Assembly (NCBI GenBank): GCA_036489755.1
Contig: DASXFD010000003.1
Span: forward strand, 124,001 to 188,000
DNA length: 64,000 bases
Reading direction: 5' to 3'
DNA from: JABFXX01 sp036489755
Lineage (GTDB): Bacteria; Myxococcota_A; Polyangia; Haliangiales; Haliangiaceae
The position numbers were made by a program, and so were the translations under genes. The notes under the pieces are model-generated. The model was not told where the DNA came from, did not search any database, and saw only the letters and a program-made list of their open reading frames with translations. The number at the start of each line of letters is the position of its first letter. Position 1 is the stretch's first letter. Of the stretch, positions 10,685 through 19,042 are shown one piece after another.

Positions 10685-11241
10685 TCTTGCTCGCGCGCCA
10701 CGGCGAGACCGCGTGGAACGCGATCGGCCGGCTGCAGGGCCACACCGACGTCGAGCTCAACGCGACGGGTCGCGAGCAGGCGCGCGAGCTCGCCGCATCG
10801 CTCGCGAGCGCGCAGATCGCAGAAGTGTGGGCGAGCGATCTCGCACGCGCGCGCGAGACCGCCGCGATCGTCGCCGGCGAGCTCGGCTTGCCACCGCCGC
10901 GCGTCGATCCCGAGCTGCGCGAGCGCCGCTTCGGCGTGTTCGAAGGGCTCACGCGCGACGAGTGCGCCGCGCGCTATCCCGACGCGTGGCGCGCGTGGGC
11001 ATCGCAGACCGAGCATCCGCCCGGTGGCGAGTCGCGCGACGAAGCGCTCGTTCGCATGAACCGCGCGATCGCCCGCGTGCTCGGCGGCGCGCGCGGGCCC
11101 ACGCTCGTGATCTCGCACGGCGGCGTGATGCGGCTCTGGCTCAGCGAGCTGCTCGGCGCGCCGATCCCCGCCGTCGGCAACGGCGTCGTGTACGACCTCG
11201 AGCACGACGGCGCCACGTTTCGCGCCGCGCTCCGTGGTTAA
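10681..11241 (+). CDS. Histidine phosphatase family protein (phosphoglycerate-mutase-like)
   Basis: A 186-residue enzyme beginning MILLARHGETAWN, the RHG signature in which His7 is the phospho-acceptor. The second conserved catalytic His is in LVISHGGVMR (about residue 143-150), and Glu/Arg partners are visible in RERRFGVFEGL and SDLARARETA. The family includes cobalamin ribazole phosphatase (CobC), adenosylcobalamin phosphatase, phosphoglycerate mutases and broad phosphatases. Length and the motif RRFGVFEG suit a CobC/GpmB-like broad-specificity phosphatase. It is coupled to the GNAT gene (ATGA overlap). The substrate cannot be assigned. Confidence 0.9.
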   Translation: MILLARHGETAWNAIGRLQGHTDVELNATGREQARELAASLASAQIAEVWASDLARARETAAIVAGELGLPPPRVDPELRERRFGVFEGLTRDECAARYPDAWRAWASQTEHPPGGESRDEALVRMNRAIARVLGGARGPTLVISHGGVMRLWLSELLGAPIPAVGNGVVYDLEHDGATFRAALRG

Positions 11242-11247
11242 CTCAGA

Positions 11248-11281
11248 GATCACGTGCACGTGATCGTGCTCGATCACGATC
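11248..11281. repeat. Overlapping perfect inverted repeats downstream of the phosphatase gene
   Basis: GATCACGTGCACGTGATC at 11248-11265 is a perfect 18-base palindrome. It overlaps a second inverted repeat, GATCGTG-N6-CACGATC (11262-11281). They lie seven bases after the phosphatase stop. A poly-T tract does not follow, so a classical rho-independent terminator is unlikely; a protein-binding site or a strong mRNA 3' hairpin is possible. The region 11282-11477 otherwise holds nothing I can support. Confidence 0.6.
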
Positions 11282-11477
11282 CTTCTCCTTGCCGTCACAG
11301 CCCCACGGCCTATGCGACGTCAGCAGGCGGCCGGACGAGCTTGTCGATGATGTCGCCGAGTCGACCGCGTGTATTTGCGATGTGCCTTCTTCGAGGCAAC
11401 GAACGGCAACAGCCGTGTACGTGCACGAGCGCGTGTACGCAAGATCAACTGACCCGCGCTCCGTGCTTAGATGCGGC

Positions 11478-11669
11478 ATGGCGGAGACGAGACCGGCCCC
11501 GAGGGGAACCAAGGTTGCGGCCGGCGCGGTGTTCGGCGCGCTCGCAACCGCGGTGCTCGGCGAGCGAATGTCGCTGTGGGCGCTGTCATCGCATACGCAG
11601 ATGATCGCCACGGTCGCGACTGGCGCGGTCGTGGTCGGGCTGATCGTCTTCGTCGCGACAAGGCCTTAG
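11478..11669 (+). CDS. Putative small membrane protein
   Basis: A 63-residue reading frame from ATG 11478. It has two predicted hydrophobic segments: residues 12-27 (GTKVAAGAVFGALATAVLGE region) and 42-60 (MIATVATGAVVVGLIVFVA). The charged ends (METRPAPRGTK and ATRP) suit a small inner-membrane protein. No family is recognised and no clear ribosome-binding site precedes it. Its last four bases overlap the end of the convergent lipoprotein gene. It could be a chance frame in GC-rich DNA, though two clean transmembrane stretches argue for it. Confidence 0.4.
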   Translation: MAETRPAPRGTKVAAGAVFGALATAVLGERMSLWALSSHTQMIATVATGAVVVGLIVFVATRP

Positions 11670-12277
11670 CGAAGCGCGTCGAGCTGCGCCGGCAGCTCGA
11701 CGAAGGGCCGGGCCGCGGCCGGCGCGCGCTCGAGCGGCGCGATCGAGATCGCACCGATTCGCATCTCGACGTCGTACTCGCCGACCGCATGATCGAGCGC
11801 GATGTAGACGAGCGGCGCGTCGCGTTCCGTATAGCCCGGCGCGAACACCACGACGTCGAGCTTGTCGCCGGCGCGCTCGCCGATGTAGCGCAGCGTGCTC
11901 GGATCGAGCGTGCGATCGCCGCGCCGGATCGCGGGCAGCGGCCGCTCGAGCTCGCGTTGCCGAAACGCGACGACGGTCCAGCCCGGGACGGTCGGCCGCT
12001 TCGCCCAGACCGACTGGATGGTCGGGAACACCGCGCGATCGCCGTCGGCGGACAGCACGAGCGTGTGCTTGCCGGCTTCCGCGGCGAGCTCGACGATCAC
12101 GCCGGGATGCACGGGTTCGATCGCGTGCTGCAGATCATTCATCGCGGCCTCGAGCGGCTCGGCGGCGAGCTGCGGCGCGTGCGCGACGAAGTACGACCAG
12201 AACGGATCGCCGGCCGCCGGCGGCGCCTGCGAGCGACCGCACGCGACGACGAGCGCGACGAATACGAGCTGCTTCAT
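11666..12277 (-). CDS. Lipoprotein, unknown function
   Basis: A 203-residue lipoprotein (MKQLVFVALVVACGRSQ, lipidated Cys13). The mature part is soluble and shows no recognised domain. It contains a WSYFVAHAPQLAAEPLEAAMNDLQ helix and a PGVIVELAAEAGKHTLVLSADGDRAVFPTI segment that looks alpha/beta. Its ATG overlaps the stop of the upstream prenyltransferase-fold lipoprotein by four bases, so the two are co-translated and may act together. Confidence 0.75.
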   Translation of the reverse strand: MKQLVFVALVVACGRSQAPPAAGDPFWSYFVAHAPQLAAEPLEAAMNDLQHAIEPVHPGVIVELAAEAGKHTLVLSADGDRAVFPTIQSVWAKRPTVPGWTVVAFRQRELERPLPAIRRGDRTLDPSTLRYIGERAGDKLDVVVFAPGYTERDAPLVYIALDHAVGEYDVEMRIGAISIAPLERAPAAARPFVELPAQLDALR

Positions 12278-13401
12278 CGAGCACCCGAGAACGCACGGTA
12301 GCGGATGAACGCGCTCAGCGCGTGCTGGATGAAATCGATGCGCACCGTCTTGCGCCGCTGATCGGCGGGCATCGCGCCGTCGGGCATCTGCGACGCCAGC
12401 AAGAACTGGATGCCCGCAGCGATCGACGCCGCGACGTGCTCGCGCGGCACCACGGCCGCCGCCGCGAGCAGGCCCTCGAGGTGCGTCGACGACGGCGTCG
12501 TGCGGCCGTCATCCGTGAAGCAGCCGTATAGCGGATTCTTCGGATCGGCGATTTGCGTCGACGTGTTGACCGCGACGATCTGCTCGGCGTGACGGACGAG
12601 CAGCTCGCGGTCGCCCGCGGCCACGCCGCCCTGCCCGATCAGCTCCTCGGTCGCGACGAGCGCCCAGTTGTCGGACGGCAGGTCGGTCGCCTTCGCGCGC
12701 GACGTCGCGAGGAACCGGATGCCGCGCATCGCGGCGTCGTGCCAGCGCGGATCGTGCGTCTTGTCCCACGCGGCGAGCCGCGCGAGCGCGAGGATCGCCT
12801 CGCCCGGGTAATACAGCGAGTCGAAGCGATTCGTGACGCCTTCGCCGGGCGTGTACGTGCTGAAGAACGAGCCGTCGGCCCGCTGCATGTACACGATGAA
12901 GTTGCCGAGCGCGCGCAGCGTCGCGGCGGGAATGCTCTCCGGCGCCAGCGAATCGGCCGAGATCAGCGCGACGACGCCGAGCGCCGTGCCGCCGAGCACC
13001 GCATCATCGTCGAGCTCGCCGGGCGACGGCATGCTGAACACCGCGCTCGTGCCCGCCGGCGATGCGAGCGGCTTCACCGCGTCGAGCAAGTAGTGGCTCG
13101 CTCGCGCGATCACGTCGCGCGTTCGCGCGTCGGGCGAGACGTGCTCGTACATCGCGAGCGCGTAGATCGCGCCGGCGTGCCGCACGATGTTGTAGCCGCC
13201 GATCTCGCGACCGTCGCGCACGCGGTACTCGTAGAGGAAGCTGCCGTCGGGTTGCGCGAGCGACCGTAGCTTCTCGGCGGCGGTGCGGATCGCGACGTCG
13301 AGGCGCGTCTCGGCGCGTGCGGGTCGAGCGGGCGGCGGGCTTGGCCGCAGCTCCGACGAAGCGCACGCGACGAGCGCGATCGCGACGAGAACGGTACGCA
13401 A
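12274..13401 (-). CDS. Lipoprotein with alpha/alpha-toroid (prenyltransferase/six-hairpin-like) fold
   Basis: A 375-residue lipoprotein (VLVAIALVACASSE, lipidated Cys near residue 13). The body has repeated helix-pair segments ending in QPDGSFLYEYR, QRADGSFFSTYTPG and QMPDGAMPADQ. This Q-x-DGS/A motif is characteristic of alpha/alpha-barrel proteins such as terpene cyclases and glycosidase-like toroids. HAGAIYALAMYEHV and YYPGEAILALARLA are the matching helices. Substrate is unknown, perhaps a polysaccharide or peptide. It begins at TTG 13399-13401, three bases after the stop of the DUF6600-like gene, and overlaps the next gene, so all are in one transcript. Confidence 0.75.
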   Translation of the reverse strand: MRTVLVAIALVACASSELRPSPPPARPARAETRLDVAIRTAAEKLRSLAQPDGSFLYEYRVRDGREIGGYNIVRHAGAIYALAMYEHVSPDARTRDVIARASHYLLDAVKPLASPAGTSAVFSMPSPGELDDDAVLGGTALGVVALISADSLAPESIPAATLRALGNFIVYMQRADGSFFSTYTPGEGVTNRFDSLYYPGEAILALARLAAWDKTHDPRWHDAAMRGIRFLATSRAKATDLPSDNWALVATEELIGQGGVAAGDRELLVRHAEQIVAVNTSTQIADPKNPLYGCFTDDGRTTPSSTHLEGLLAAAAVVPREHVAASIAAGIQFLLASQMPDGAMPADQRRKTVRIDFIQHALSAFIRYRAFSGAR

Positions 13402-13404
13402 CGC

Positions 13405-14610
13405 TCAGTGGTGCTCGTGCTCGTTCTTCGCCGGCGCGCCGTGCGCGGGCGCCGCCGGTGCGTGTTGCGCGGGCGCCGTGTGCTGCGGCGGCGGCGTGTG
13501 CGCGGGTGCGTGCTCGGTCGCGTGCTCGACAGGCGCGTGCTCGGCCGGCCCGTGCTCGACATGCTGCGCCGGCGCGTGCTCGACGGGCCCATGACCGCGC
13601 TCGACCGGGCCGTGACCCATCGCAGGTCCGTGCTCGACGGGATGCGCCGGCTCGGGGTTGTGCACGACCGGGCCGTGGCCGGCTTCGACGCGACCGCCCG
13701 CTTCGACGTGCCCGCTCACCTGCACGCGCGCGTTGACCTGCTCGCGCATCGCCGGATGCGTCTCGATCAGGTGTGCCTGCACCGTGTGGAAGTGCGCGTT
13801 GCCTTCGATGCGGTGCTGGTTCGCCGCTTCGAACGAGGCGTGGTTCGCCTGCGCGTGGATCGTCATCTGATGCGCCTGACCGCCGGTCCAGCGCCCGACG
13901 ACGCGCGCTTCGGCGTGCACCGGGTGCCACGCGACGCCACGCGCCGCGAACATCGAGCGCGGCGGGCCGACGGCGACGCGCACGCCCGACACCATCGCGT
14001 AGTGATCGATCGGCCGCGCCTCGCGATCGAATGCGACGACGCGATCGCGCGGCTCGTAGTAGCGGGTGACGTACGGATCGAAGATGCGGCCCGACGGCAC
14101 GAACCGCCAGTTCTCGACGGGGACGTGCCAACCGGCGCGCACCACCACGTCCGGCGCGAGCGGCGCCCAGCCGAAGTGATCGCCGGTCTGTCGCCAGTCG
14201 ACCCAGGCCGGACCCCACTGCGTATCGGGCAGCCAGTACCAGCGGCCGTATTCGTTCGAGAATGCCCAGCGGCCGTAGTGGTTCACCGCCCACGCGTAGG
14301 GCTCGCTCGAGACCCACACCATGCCGACGCTGGTGTTCTCCCAGTGACCGTTCGTGTACGGCACGTAGTTCTGCGTGTCGGGAATGAACACGCGGCCGAC
14401 GTCGGGCTCGTCGACCCACGTGCCATACGGCTGCAGCTGGTCGTAGAAGACGTCCGTCGATTCGATCGGATCGCCGGGCGCGGTCGAGTCGTAGCTATCG
14501 TCGCCGTTGACGTTGACGTTCGCATTCACGTCGACGCCTTGCGCCGACGCGAGCGCCGGCAACGCGAGCAAGATTGCGAGACAAAGTTTGTCGATTCGCA
14601 TGGCGCTCAT
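13405..14610 (-). CDS. Exported DUF6600-like protein with His/Glu/Pro-rich tail
   Basis: A 401-residue protein with a Sec signal peptide (LCLAILLALPALASAQG). Residues 45-190 hold Trp/Tyr-rich repeats: FYDQLQPYGTWVDEPDVGRVF, PYTNGHWENTSVGMVW, YGRWAFSNEYGRWYWLPDTQWGPAWVDW and GWAPL. This is the DUF6600 signature, usually in FecR-associated exported proteins. The C-terminal 100 residues are low-complexity repeats of E/V-H-G-P and E-H-A-P, with dozens of histidines, which may bind metal ions. It lies 28 bases downstream of the esterase and leads the next two genes. Confidence 0.8.
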   Translation of the reverse strand: MSAMRIDKLCLAILLALPALASAQGVDVNANVNVNGDDSYDSTAPGDPIESTDVFYDQLQPYGTWVDEPDVGRVFIPDTQNYVPYTNGHWENTSVGMVWVSSEPYAWAVNHYGRWAFSNEYGRWYWLPDTQWGPAWVDWRQTGDHFGWAPLAPDVVVRAGWHVPVENWRFVPSGRIFDPYVTRYYEPRDRVVAFDREARPIDHYAMVSGVRVAVGPPRSMFAARGVAWHPVHAEARVVGRWTGGQAHQMTIHAQANHASFEAANQHRIEGNAHFHTVQAHLIETHPAMREQVNARVQVSGHVEAGGRVEAGHGPVVHNPEPAHPVEHGPAMGHGPVERGHGPVEHAPAQHVEHGPAEHAPVEHATEHAPAHTPPPQHTAPAQHAPAAPAHGAPAKNEHEHH

Positions 14611-14638
14611 CGTGAGCGAAGCGCCGCGTCACTTCAAG

Positions 14639-15676
14639 CTACTTCGCCGCCGTCGTGTGATCGCGCAGGAACTTCAGGCTCTCCGGCTCGCGCGCCCGCC
14701 AGAACGAGAAACTGTGACGGCCCGGACCGACGAAAAATTCATGATCGATGTGGTTCGCGGTGAGCTGATCGTGCAGGTACGTGGCCTGTGCATCGAGCCC
14801 GAAGTCGTCCTCCGTGCCGCAGTCGAGATAGATCGCGAGCTTCCCGGGTTTGAGCTTGGTAAGGAGCGGCACGGGATCGTGCGCGTCCCAAAATGCTTTG
14901 TCGGTGCCGAACAACCCGCGCACCCACGCGCCGATCGGCTCGACGGTCACTCCCCATTGCGTGACGTCGCTGCCGAGCCTGATGTGCGCGGCGTCGTACG
15001 GATGCGGCCCTTCATAGAACAGCGAGTCGACGCCCGAGTGGCTCGCGGTCGCGCTGAACAGATCGGGATTACGACCGGCAAGCATCAGCGCACCGTAGCC
15101 GCCCATCGACAGCCCGGCGATCGCGCGGCCATCGCGCGACGCGATCGTGCGGTAGTGACCGTCGACGTAGCCGACGAGATCCTTCGTGATGTACGTCTCG
15201 TACTTGCGATCGCGCACGCACGTCGAGTCGCGCGGCTCCATCGGGTTGAACAGGCCGGTGCCGTTCTTCTTGCAGGCGTCGTAGTCGCCCGGCTCGGCCG
15301 AGTCGATGTAGAAGCTGTCGTCGCCGTCGGGCATCACGATGATCGCCTCGAGGCCGAGCGCGTCGGCCGCTTCGTCGATGTGGCCGCCCTTCGCCCAGTT
15401 CGTCTCGTTGCCGCCGAGCCCGTTCAAGTAATAGAAGACGGGATAGTGGCGCGCCGGGCGCGTGTCGTAGCTCTTCGGCAGGTAGACGAGGAACTGCTTG
15501 TCGACGCCGAGCGCGTTCGTGTGAAACGTCACCGTCTGCACGCGCGTCGCCGCCGCGGTCGCGGGCGCTGCCACCGGTGCGCTCGCGCCGGGAGCCGCGG
15601 TCGGCTCGGAGTTGCGGCAGGCGATGCTCGCGAGCACAGCGAACGCGACCAAGGTGAATCGCTTCATCACGGACAT
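14639..15676 (-). CDS. Lipoprotein esterase (esterase D / antigen 85-like alpha/beta hydrolase)
   Basis: A 345-residue lipoprotein (FAVLASIAC, lipidated Cys20 from the ATG at 15676; a second ATG at 15667 would give the same signal). The catalytic nucleophile motif GLSMGGYGA (about residue 195-203) and a C-terminal GPGRHSFSFW (His near residue 325) mark the putative esterase family that includes FrmB/esterase D and tannase-like enzymes. VFYYLNGLGGNETNW supplies the oxyanion region. Four cysteines suggest disulfides. It probably hydrolyses esters outside the inner membrane. It is the first gene of a four-gene minus-strand run reaching 11666. Confidence 0.85.
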   Translation of the reverse strand: MSVMKRFTLVAFAVLASIACRNSEPTAAPGASAPVAAPATAAATRVQTVTFHTNALGVDKQFLVYLPKSYDTRPARHYPVFYYLNGLGGNETNWAKGGHIDEAADALGLEAIIVMPDGDDSFYIDSAEPGDYDACKKNGTGLFNPMEPRDSTCVRDRKYETYITKDLVGYVDGHYRTIASRDGRAIAGLSMGGYGALMLAGRNPDLFSATASHSGVDSLFYEGPHPYDAAHIRLGSDVTQWGVTVEPIGAWVRGLFGTDKAFWDAHDPVPLLTKLKPGKLAIYLDCGTEDDFGLDAQATYLHDQLTANHIDHEFFVGPGRHSFSFWRAREPESLKFLRDHTTAAK

Positions 15677-15704
15677 CGTTTAACACGTGCGCTAGGCTGC
15701 TCGT

Positions 15705-15977
15705 GTGAAGGATCGCGACGACCTGCCGGTGGTCCAGCCCGCCGGCGAGCTCGAGGCGGAACCGCCGGTCGTCGCGCGCATGATCGTCGAGATCCGCAGC
15801 GACGGCAGCCGCACGGTCGCGCGCGGCGCGATCGAGGACGTCGCGACCGGCCAGCGCACCGCCATCGAGGCAAAGGGCGGTACGCCGTTCCAGCTCGCGC
15901 TGTCGCTCGTGCGCTCGCTCGGCCAGTTGCCGCGGTTCGCGCTGCGCAGCGCACTCGCTCGCAAGCGCCTCAAATGA
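15705..15977 (+). CDS. Small conserved-type protein, unknown function
   Basis: A 90-residue soluble protein from GTG 15705. It has a two-strand core (VVARMIVEIRSDGSRTVARG and AIEDVATGQRTAIEAKG) and a basic C-terminal helix (QLPRFALRSALARKRLK). I do not recognise a family. Its stop overlaps the ATG of the tRNA-type methyltransferase by four bases, so they are translated together. It is divergent from the esterase with 28 bases between. Confidence 0.65.
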   Translation: MKDRDDLPVVQPAGELEAEPPVVARMIVEIRSDGSRTVARGAIEDVATGQRTAIEAKGGTPFQLALSLVRSLGQLPRFALRSALARKRLK

Positions 15978-16741
15978 GCGATTTCGAGGTGCGCCGCCGC
16001 GAGCTCGAGGCCGAGCTCGGCGAGCCGATCACGGTCGACGGGTTGTCGGCCTCGTACAAGATCTTCCAGCGCCGCAACGGCCATCGCCACTCGACCGACG
16101 ATCTGTTGACCGCGTGGTACGCGCTCGAGCACGCGCCCGACGCGTCGCGCGCGCTCGATCTGGGCGCCGGCATCGGCGGCGTCGCGCTGCTCGTCGAGTC
16201 GCAGCTGCCGCCGGGGGCATCGGTCGTCGCGATCGAAGCGCAGGCGATCAGCTATCGATTCCTCGTCGAGAACGTGCGCGGCAATGAGGCACGCGTCGAG
16301 GCGCTGCACGGCGATCTGCGCGAGCTCGCGCTCGCCGAGCGCTTCCCACTCGTGACCGGCAGCCCGCCGTACTTCGATCCGAGCGCCGGCATCGTGCCGG
16401 CCGATTCACAAAAAGCGCACGCGCGGTTCGAGCTGCGCGGCGACATCGGCGACTACGCGCGTGCCGCAACGCGCCACCTCGCGCCCGGTGGCTGGTTCGT
16501 GCTGTGCTTTCCGTTCCAGCAGCTCGCCCGCGCGATCGCGGTCTTGCACGCCGAGCGCTTCGCGATCGTGCATCGGCGCGACGTGATCCCGCGCACCGGC
16601 CTGGCGCCGCTGTTTTCGTTGTTCGCGTGTCGCCGCGAGCCCGGCGCCGAGGTGGTCGAGCCGCCGTTCGTCGTACGCGCCGAAAATGGGTCGCACACGA
16701 TTCAATTGCACACGACACGTCGGCGATTCGGCTGGCCGTGA
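15974..16741 (+). CDS. tRNA1(Val) adenine-N6-type methyltransferase
   Basis: A 255-residue class I methyltransferase. It opens with YKIFQRRNGHRHSTDDLLTAWYA, a segment typical of the TrmN6/YfiC family (which modifies A37 of tRNA1-Val). The SAM loop is ALDLGAGIGGVALL (about 56-69). The catalytic motif is GSPPYF (about 136-141), corresponding to the NPPY of N6-adenine enzymes with N replaced by S. GGWFVLCFPFQQL follows. Ser in place of Asn at the catalytic site is unusual and could alter the target. The substrate is inferred from the family. Confidence 0.8.
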   Translation: MSDFEVRRRELEAELGEPITVDGLSASYKIFQRRNGHRHSTDDLLTAWYALEHAPDASRALDLGAGIGGVALLVESQLPPGASVVAIEAQAISYRFLVENVRGNEARVEALHGDLRELALAERFPLVTGSPPYFDPSAGIVPADSQKAHARFELRGDIGDYARAATRHLAPGGWFVLCFPFQQLARAIAVLHAERFAIVHRRDVIPRTGLAPLFSLFACRREPGAEVVEPPFVVRAENGSHTIQLHTTRRRFGWP

Positions 16742-16760
16742 TGTGCGAGGATTGCGGCGA

Positions 16761-18065
16761 ATGTCCGTGCCGCGGAAGGCGCCTCATCCCTGGCTGTTCG
16801 CGCTGACCGGGATCCCCTATGGCGTCGGCGGTGCCTTCACCGCGCAGATGATGCCGAGCTTCGCGGAGGATGCCGGCTATCACCTCGACAAGATCGGCTG
16901 GTTAACGACGCTGTTGTTCGTGCCGACGTGGATGCAGTTCCTCTACACGCCGGTGCTCGACGTCGGACCATCGCGCCGGCACTGGCTGATCGGGCTCGCG
17001 CTGGTCGGCGCGACGTGCTTCGGCGTCGCGTGTGCGATCCCGCTCGAGACGCACATCACCGCGTTCCTCGTGCTCGCGTTCGCCGGCCAGGTGATCTCCG
17101 GCCTCGTCGGCAGCTGCAACGGCGCGCTGATGGCGACGACGATCCCCGACGAGCACCGAGGCACCGCCGGCGCGGCATACAACATCGGCAACATCTCGGG
17201 CGGCGCCGTCGTGGGGAGCGCGCTGCTCGTGCTGCACGGCGAAATTCCGCCGTGGACGCTCGGCCTGATCACCGTCGTGCTCATGGTCGGACCGTCGCTG
17301 GCCGTGCTCGCGATCGTCGAGCCGTCGCGCCCGCGGCCGATCGACGTGTGGGCTCCGATGTGGCGCGACGTCAAGAAGGTCGCGTCGTCGAAGTCCGGAA
17401 TCACCGGCATCTTGCTCATGCTGTCGCCGGTCGGCACCGTCGCCCTGACCCTATCGTTCACCGCGATCAAGGTCGACTTCCACGTCGACAAGAGGACGGT
17501 CGCGCTCGTCACCGGGATCGGCGCCGCGACGCTCAACGCGATCGGCGCGTGGGCCGGCGGCAAGCTGTGCGATCGGCACAGCCGGCGCGCGATGTATCTA
17601 TTGTCGGGTGTGCTCACGGCGATCGTGTCGCTCGTGATCGCCGAGCAGGCGCAAACGCGCGAGGTCTACATCGTCGGCGTGTCCGCATATCAGCTGGTCA
17701 CCGGCTTCTGCTACGCCGCGTTCACCGCGACGGTGCTCGAGACGATCGGCCACGGCGGCGCCGCGGCGACCAAGTACACGCTGTGCACCGCGGCCGGAAA
17801 CGTCGCGATCTCGTACACGAACCTCGTCGACACGCAGGCGTACGCACACTGGCACAGCTCGGTGCCGGCGTTGTTCGACAGCGACGCGCTGCTCAACCTC
17901 GCAGGCGTTGCCGTGCTCGGCGCCATCTTCTGGCGCCTGCGCACGTTCGGCGCGTCGAAGCATCCGCCCGAGGCGCAGCCCGAGCGGCCGGAGCCAGTCG
18001 AGCCGCCGGCTCCGGCCGAGCTACCGACCGCGCGGATTCACGGCGGCGGCGGCTCGAACGACTGA
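16761..18065 (+). CDS. MFS transporter, AmpG-like
   Basis: A 434-residue inner-membrane protein with about twelve hydrophobic helices. It starts MSVPRKAPHPWLFALTGIPYGVGGAFTAQMMPSF and has the AmpG-like loops WLTTLLFVPTWMQFLYTPVLD and GSCNGALMATTIPDEHRGTAGAAYNIGN. The second-half loop AGGKLCDRHSRRAMY is a classic MFS motif A. AmpG imports muropeptides, but related proteins carry other solutes, so the substrate is not certain. The C-terminus ends in a Pro/Glu-rich tail. The start is ATG 16761, with the upstream frame belonging to the methyltransferase region. Its 3' end overlaps the convergent regulator gene by 28 bases. Confidence 0.8.
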   Translation: MSVPRKAPHPWLFALTGIPYGVGGAFTAQMMPSFAEDAGYHLDKIGWLTTLLFVPTWMQFLYTPVLDVGPSRRHWLIGLALVGATCFGVACAIPLETHITAFLVLAFAGQVISGLVGSCNGALMATTIPDEHRGTAGAAYNIGNISGGAVVGSALLVLHGEIPPWTLGLITVVLMVGPSLAVLAIVEPSRPRPIDVWAPMWRDVKKVASSKSGITGILLMLSPVGTVALTLSFTAIKVDFHVDKRTVALVTGIGAATLNAIGAWAGGKLCDRHSRRAMYLLSGVLTAIVSLVIAEQAQTREVYIVGVSAYQLVTGFCYAAFTATVLETIGHGGAAATKYTLCTAAGNVAISYTNLVDTQAYAHWHSSVPALFDSDALLNLAGVAVLGAIFWRLRTFGASKHPPEAQPERPEPVEPPAPAELPTARIHGGGGSND

Positions 18066-18556
18066 CCGAGCCCCATCGTGATCTTCTGAAGGTCGCCCCG
18101 CAGCCTCGCGAGCGCGACCATCGAGCGCGGCTTGCGGACGTCGAAGCCCGCCTGTTCGAGGATCTGCTCCGGGACGTCGCGCGCCTTCGCCTCGAGCTGC
18201 CGGCCTGCACGCGTCAGCACGATCCGCACGACGCGCTGGTCCGTGCCATCGCGGCGTCGCTCGACGAGGTTGTCACGCTCGAGCCGCTTGAGCAGCGGCG
18301 TGAGCGTGCCGGTGTCGAGCTCGAGGCGCTCGCCGAGCTCCGAGACCGCGCGGCCATCGCGCTCCCACAACGCGAGCAGCACGAGGTACTGCGGGTAGGT
18401 CACGCCGAGCGGCGCGAGCAACGGCGCGTACGCCCGCGTCAATGCGCGCTGCGCCGAGTACAGCGCGAAGCACAGTTGGTTGGCGAGCGCGAGCACGTTC
18501 GGCTCGTCGTCGCCGCGATCGCGGTCGCGATCGCCGTGTCGATCGTCGGCTTTCAC
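18038..18556 (-). CDS. ohrR: MarR-family regulator, OhrR type
   Basis: A 172-residue MarR-fold repressor. The OhrR hallmarks are LCFALYSAQRALTRAYAPLLAPLGVTYPQYLVLLALWE with the redox Cys in LCFALYSA (about residue 29), then a helix-turn-helix (VSELGERLELDTGTLTPLLKRLE) and wing RRDGTDQRVV. OhrR represses ohr until its cysteine is oxidised by an organic hydroperoxide. It starts at GTG 18554-18556, seven bases after the ohr stop, so the order is ohr-ohrR. The N-terminus has an Asp/Arg-rich extension of 18 residues. Confidence 0.9.
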   Translation of the reverse strand: MKADDRHGDRDRDRGDDEPNVLALANQLCFALYSAQRALTRAYAPLLAPLGVTYPQYLVLLALWERDGRAVSELGERLELDTGTLTPLLKRLERDNLVERRRDGTDQRVVRIVLTRAGRQLEAKARDVPEQILEQAGFDVRKPRSMVALARLRGDLQKITMGLGQSFEPPPP

Positions 18557-18563
18557 GCGAGTC

Positions 18564-19004
18564 CTACGCGAGCTTGACGTCGACGACGATGTTGTTGCGC
18601 GTCGCGTTCGAGTACGGGCAGACCTCGTGCGCGGTCTTGACGAGCGCTTCGGCCTGGTCGCGCGGCAGCTCCGGGATCCTCGCGACGAGCTCGACCTGCA
18701 GGCCGAAACCTTTGCCCGCCGGGCCGATGTCGACCTTGGCGGTCACCGAGATCGGGCCGGCGTTGATCTTCTGCATCCGCGCGACGTGACCGATCGCGCT
18801 GCCGAAGCACGCCGCGTAGCCGGCGGCAAACAGCTGCTCGGGATTCGTGCCGGCGCCGCCGGGCCCGCCGAACGCCTTCGGTACGGCGAGCTTGACGTCG
18901 AGGTTGCCGTCGTCGGTGCGGGCCGAGCCGTCTCGGCCGTGATCGGCGGTCGCGGTGGCGGTGTAGAGCTTTTGCGCGAGCGGAGCGGGGGTCGTGGTGG
19001 ACAT
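18564..19004 (-). CDS. ohr: Organic hydroperoxide resistance protein
   Basis: A 146-residue Ohr/OsmC-fold peroxidase that reduces organic hydroperoxides using a Cys pair and lipoyl or dihydrolipoamide donors. Both redox cysteines are visible: AACFGSAIG (about residue 66) and EVCPYSNATRNN (about residue 130). PEQLFAAGYAAC and the LPRDQAEALVKTAHEVCPYS end are family hallmarks. The start is ATG 19002-19004. It is the first gene of an operon with the OhrR gene; the tandem palindrome at 19043-19069 sits in its promoter. Confidence 0.95.
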   Translation of the reverse strand: MSTTTPAPLAQKLYTATATADHGRDGSARTDDGNLDVKLAVPKAFGGPGGAGTNPEQLFAAGYAACFGSAIGHVARMQKINAGPISVTAKVDIGPAGKGFGLQVELVARIPELPRDQAEALVKTAHEVCPYSNATRNNIVVDVKLA

Positions 19005-19042
19005 GCGCGCAACGTAGTCCGGATTAGGTCGTGCGCAATTAT

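Noticed and set aside
11243..11611. Possible minus-strand gene of about 120 codons in the 11.3-11.6 kb gap
   Set aside because: No ribosome site, no signal peptide or hydrophobic pattern, and Ser/Thr/Arg composition typical of chance frames.
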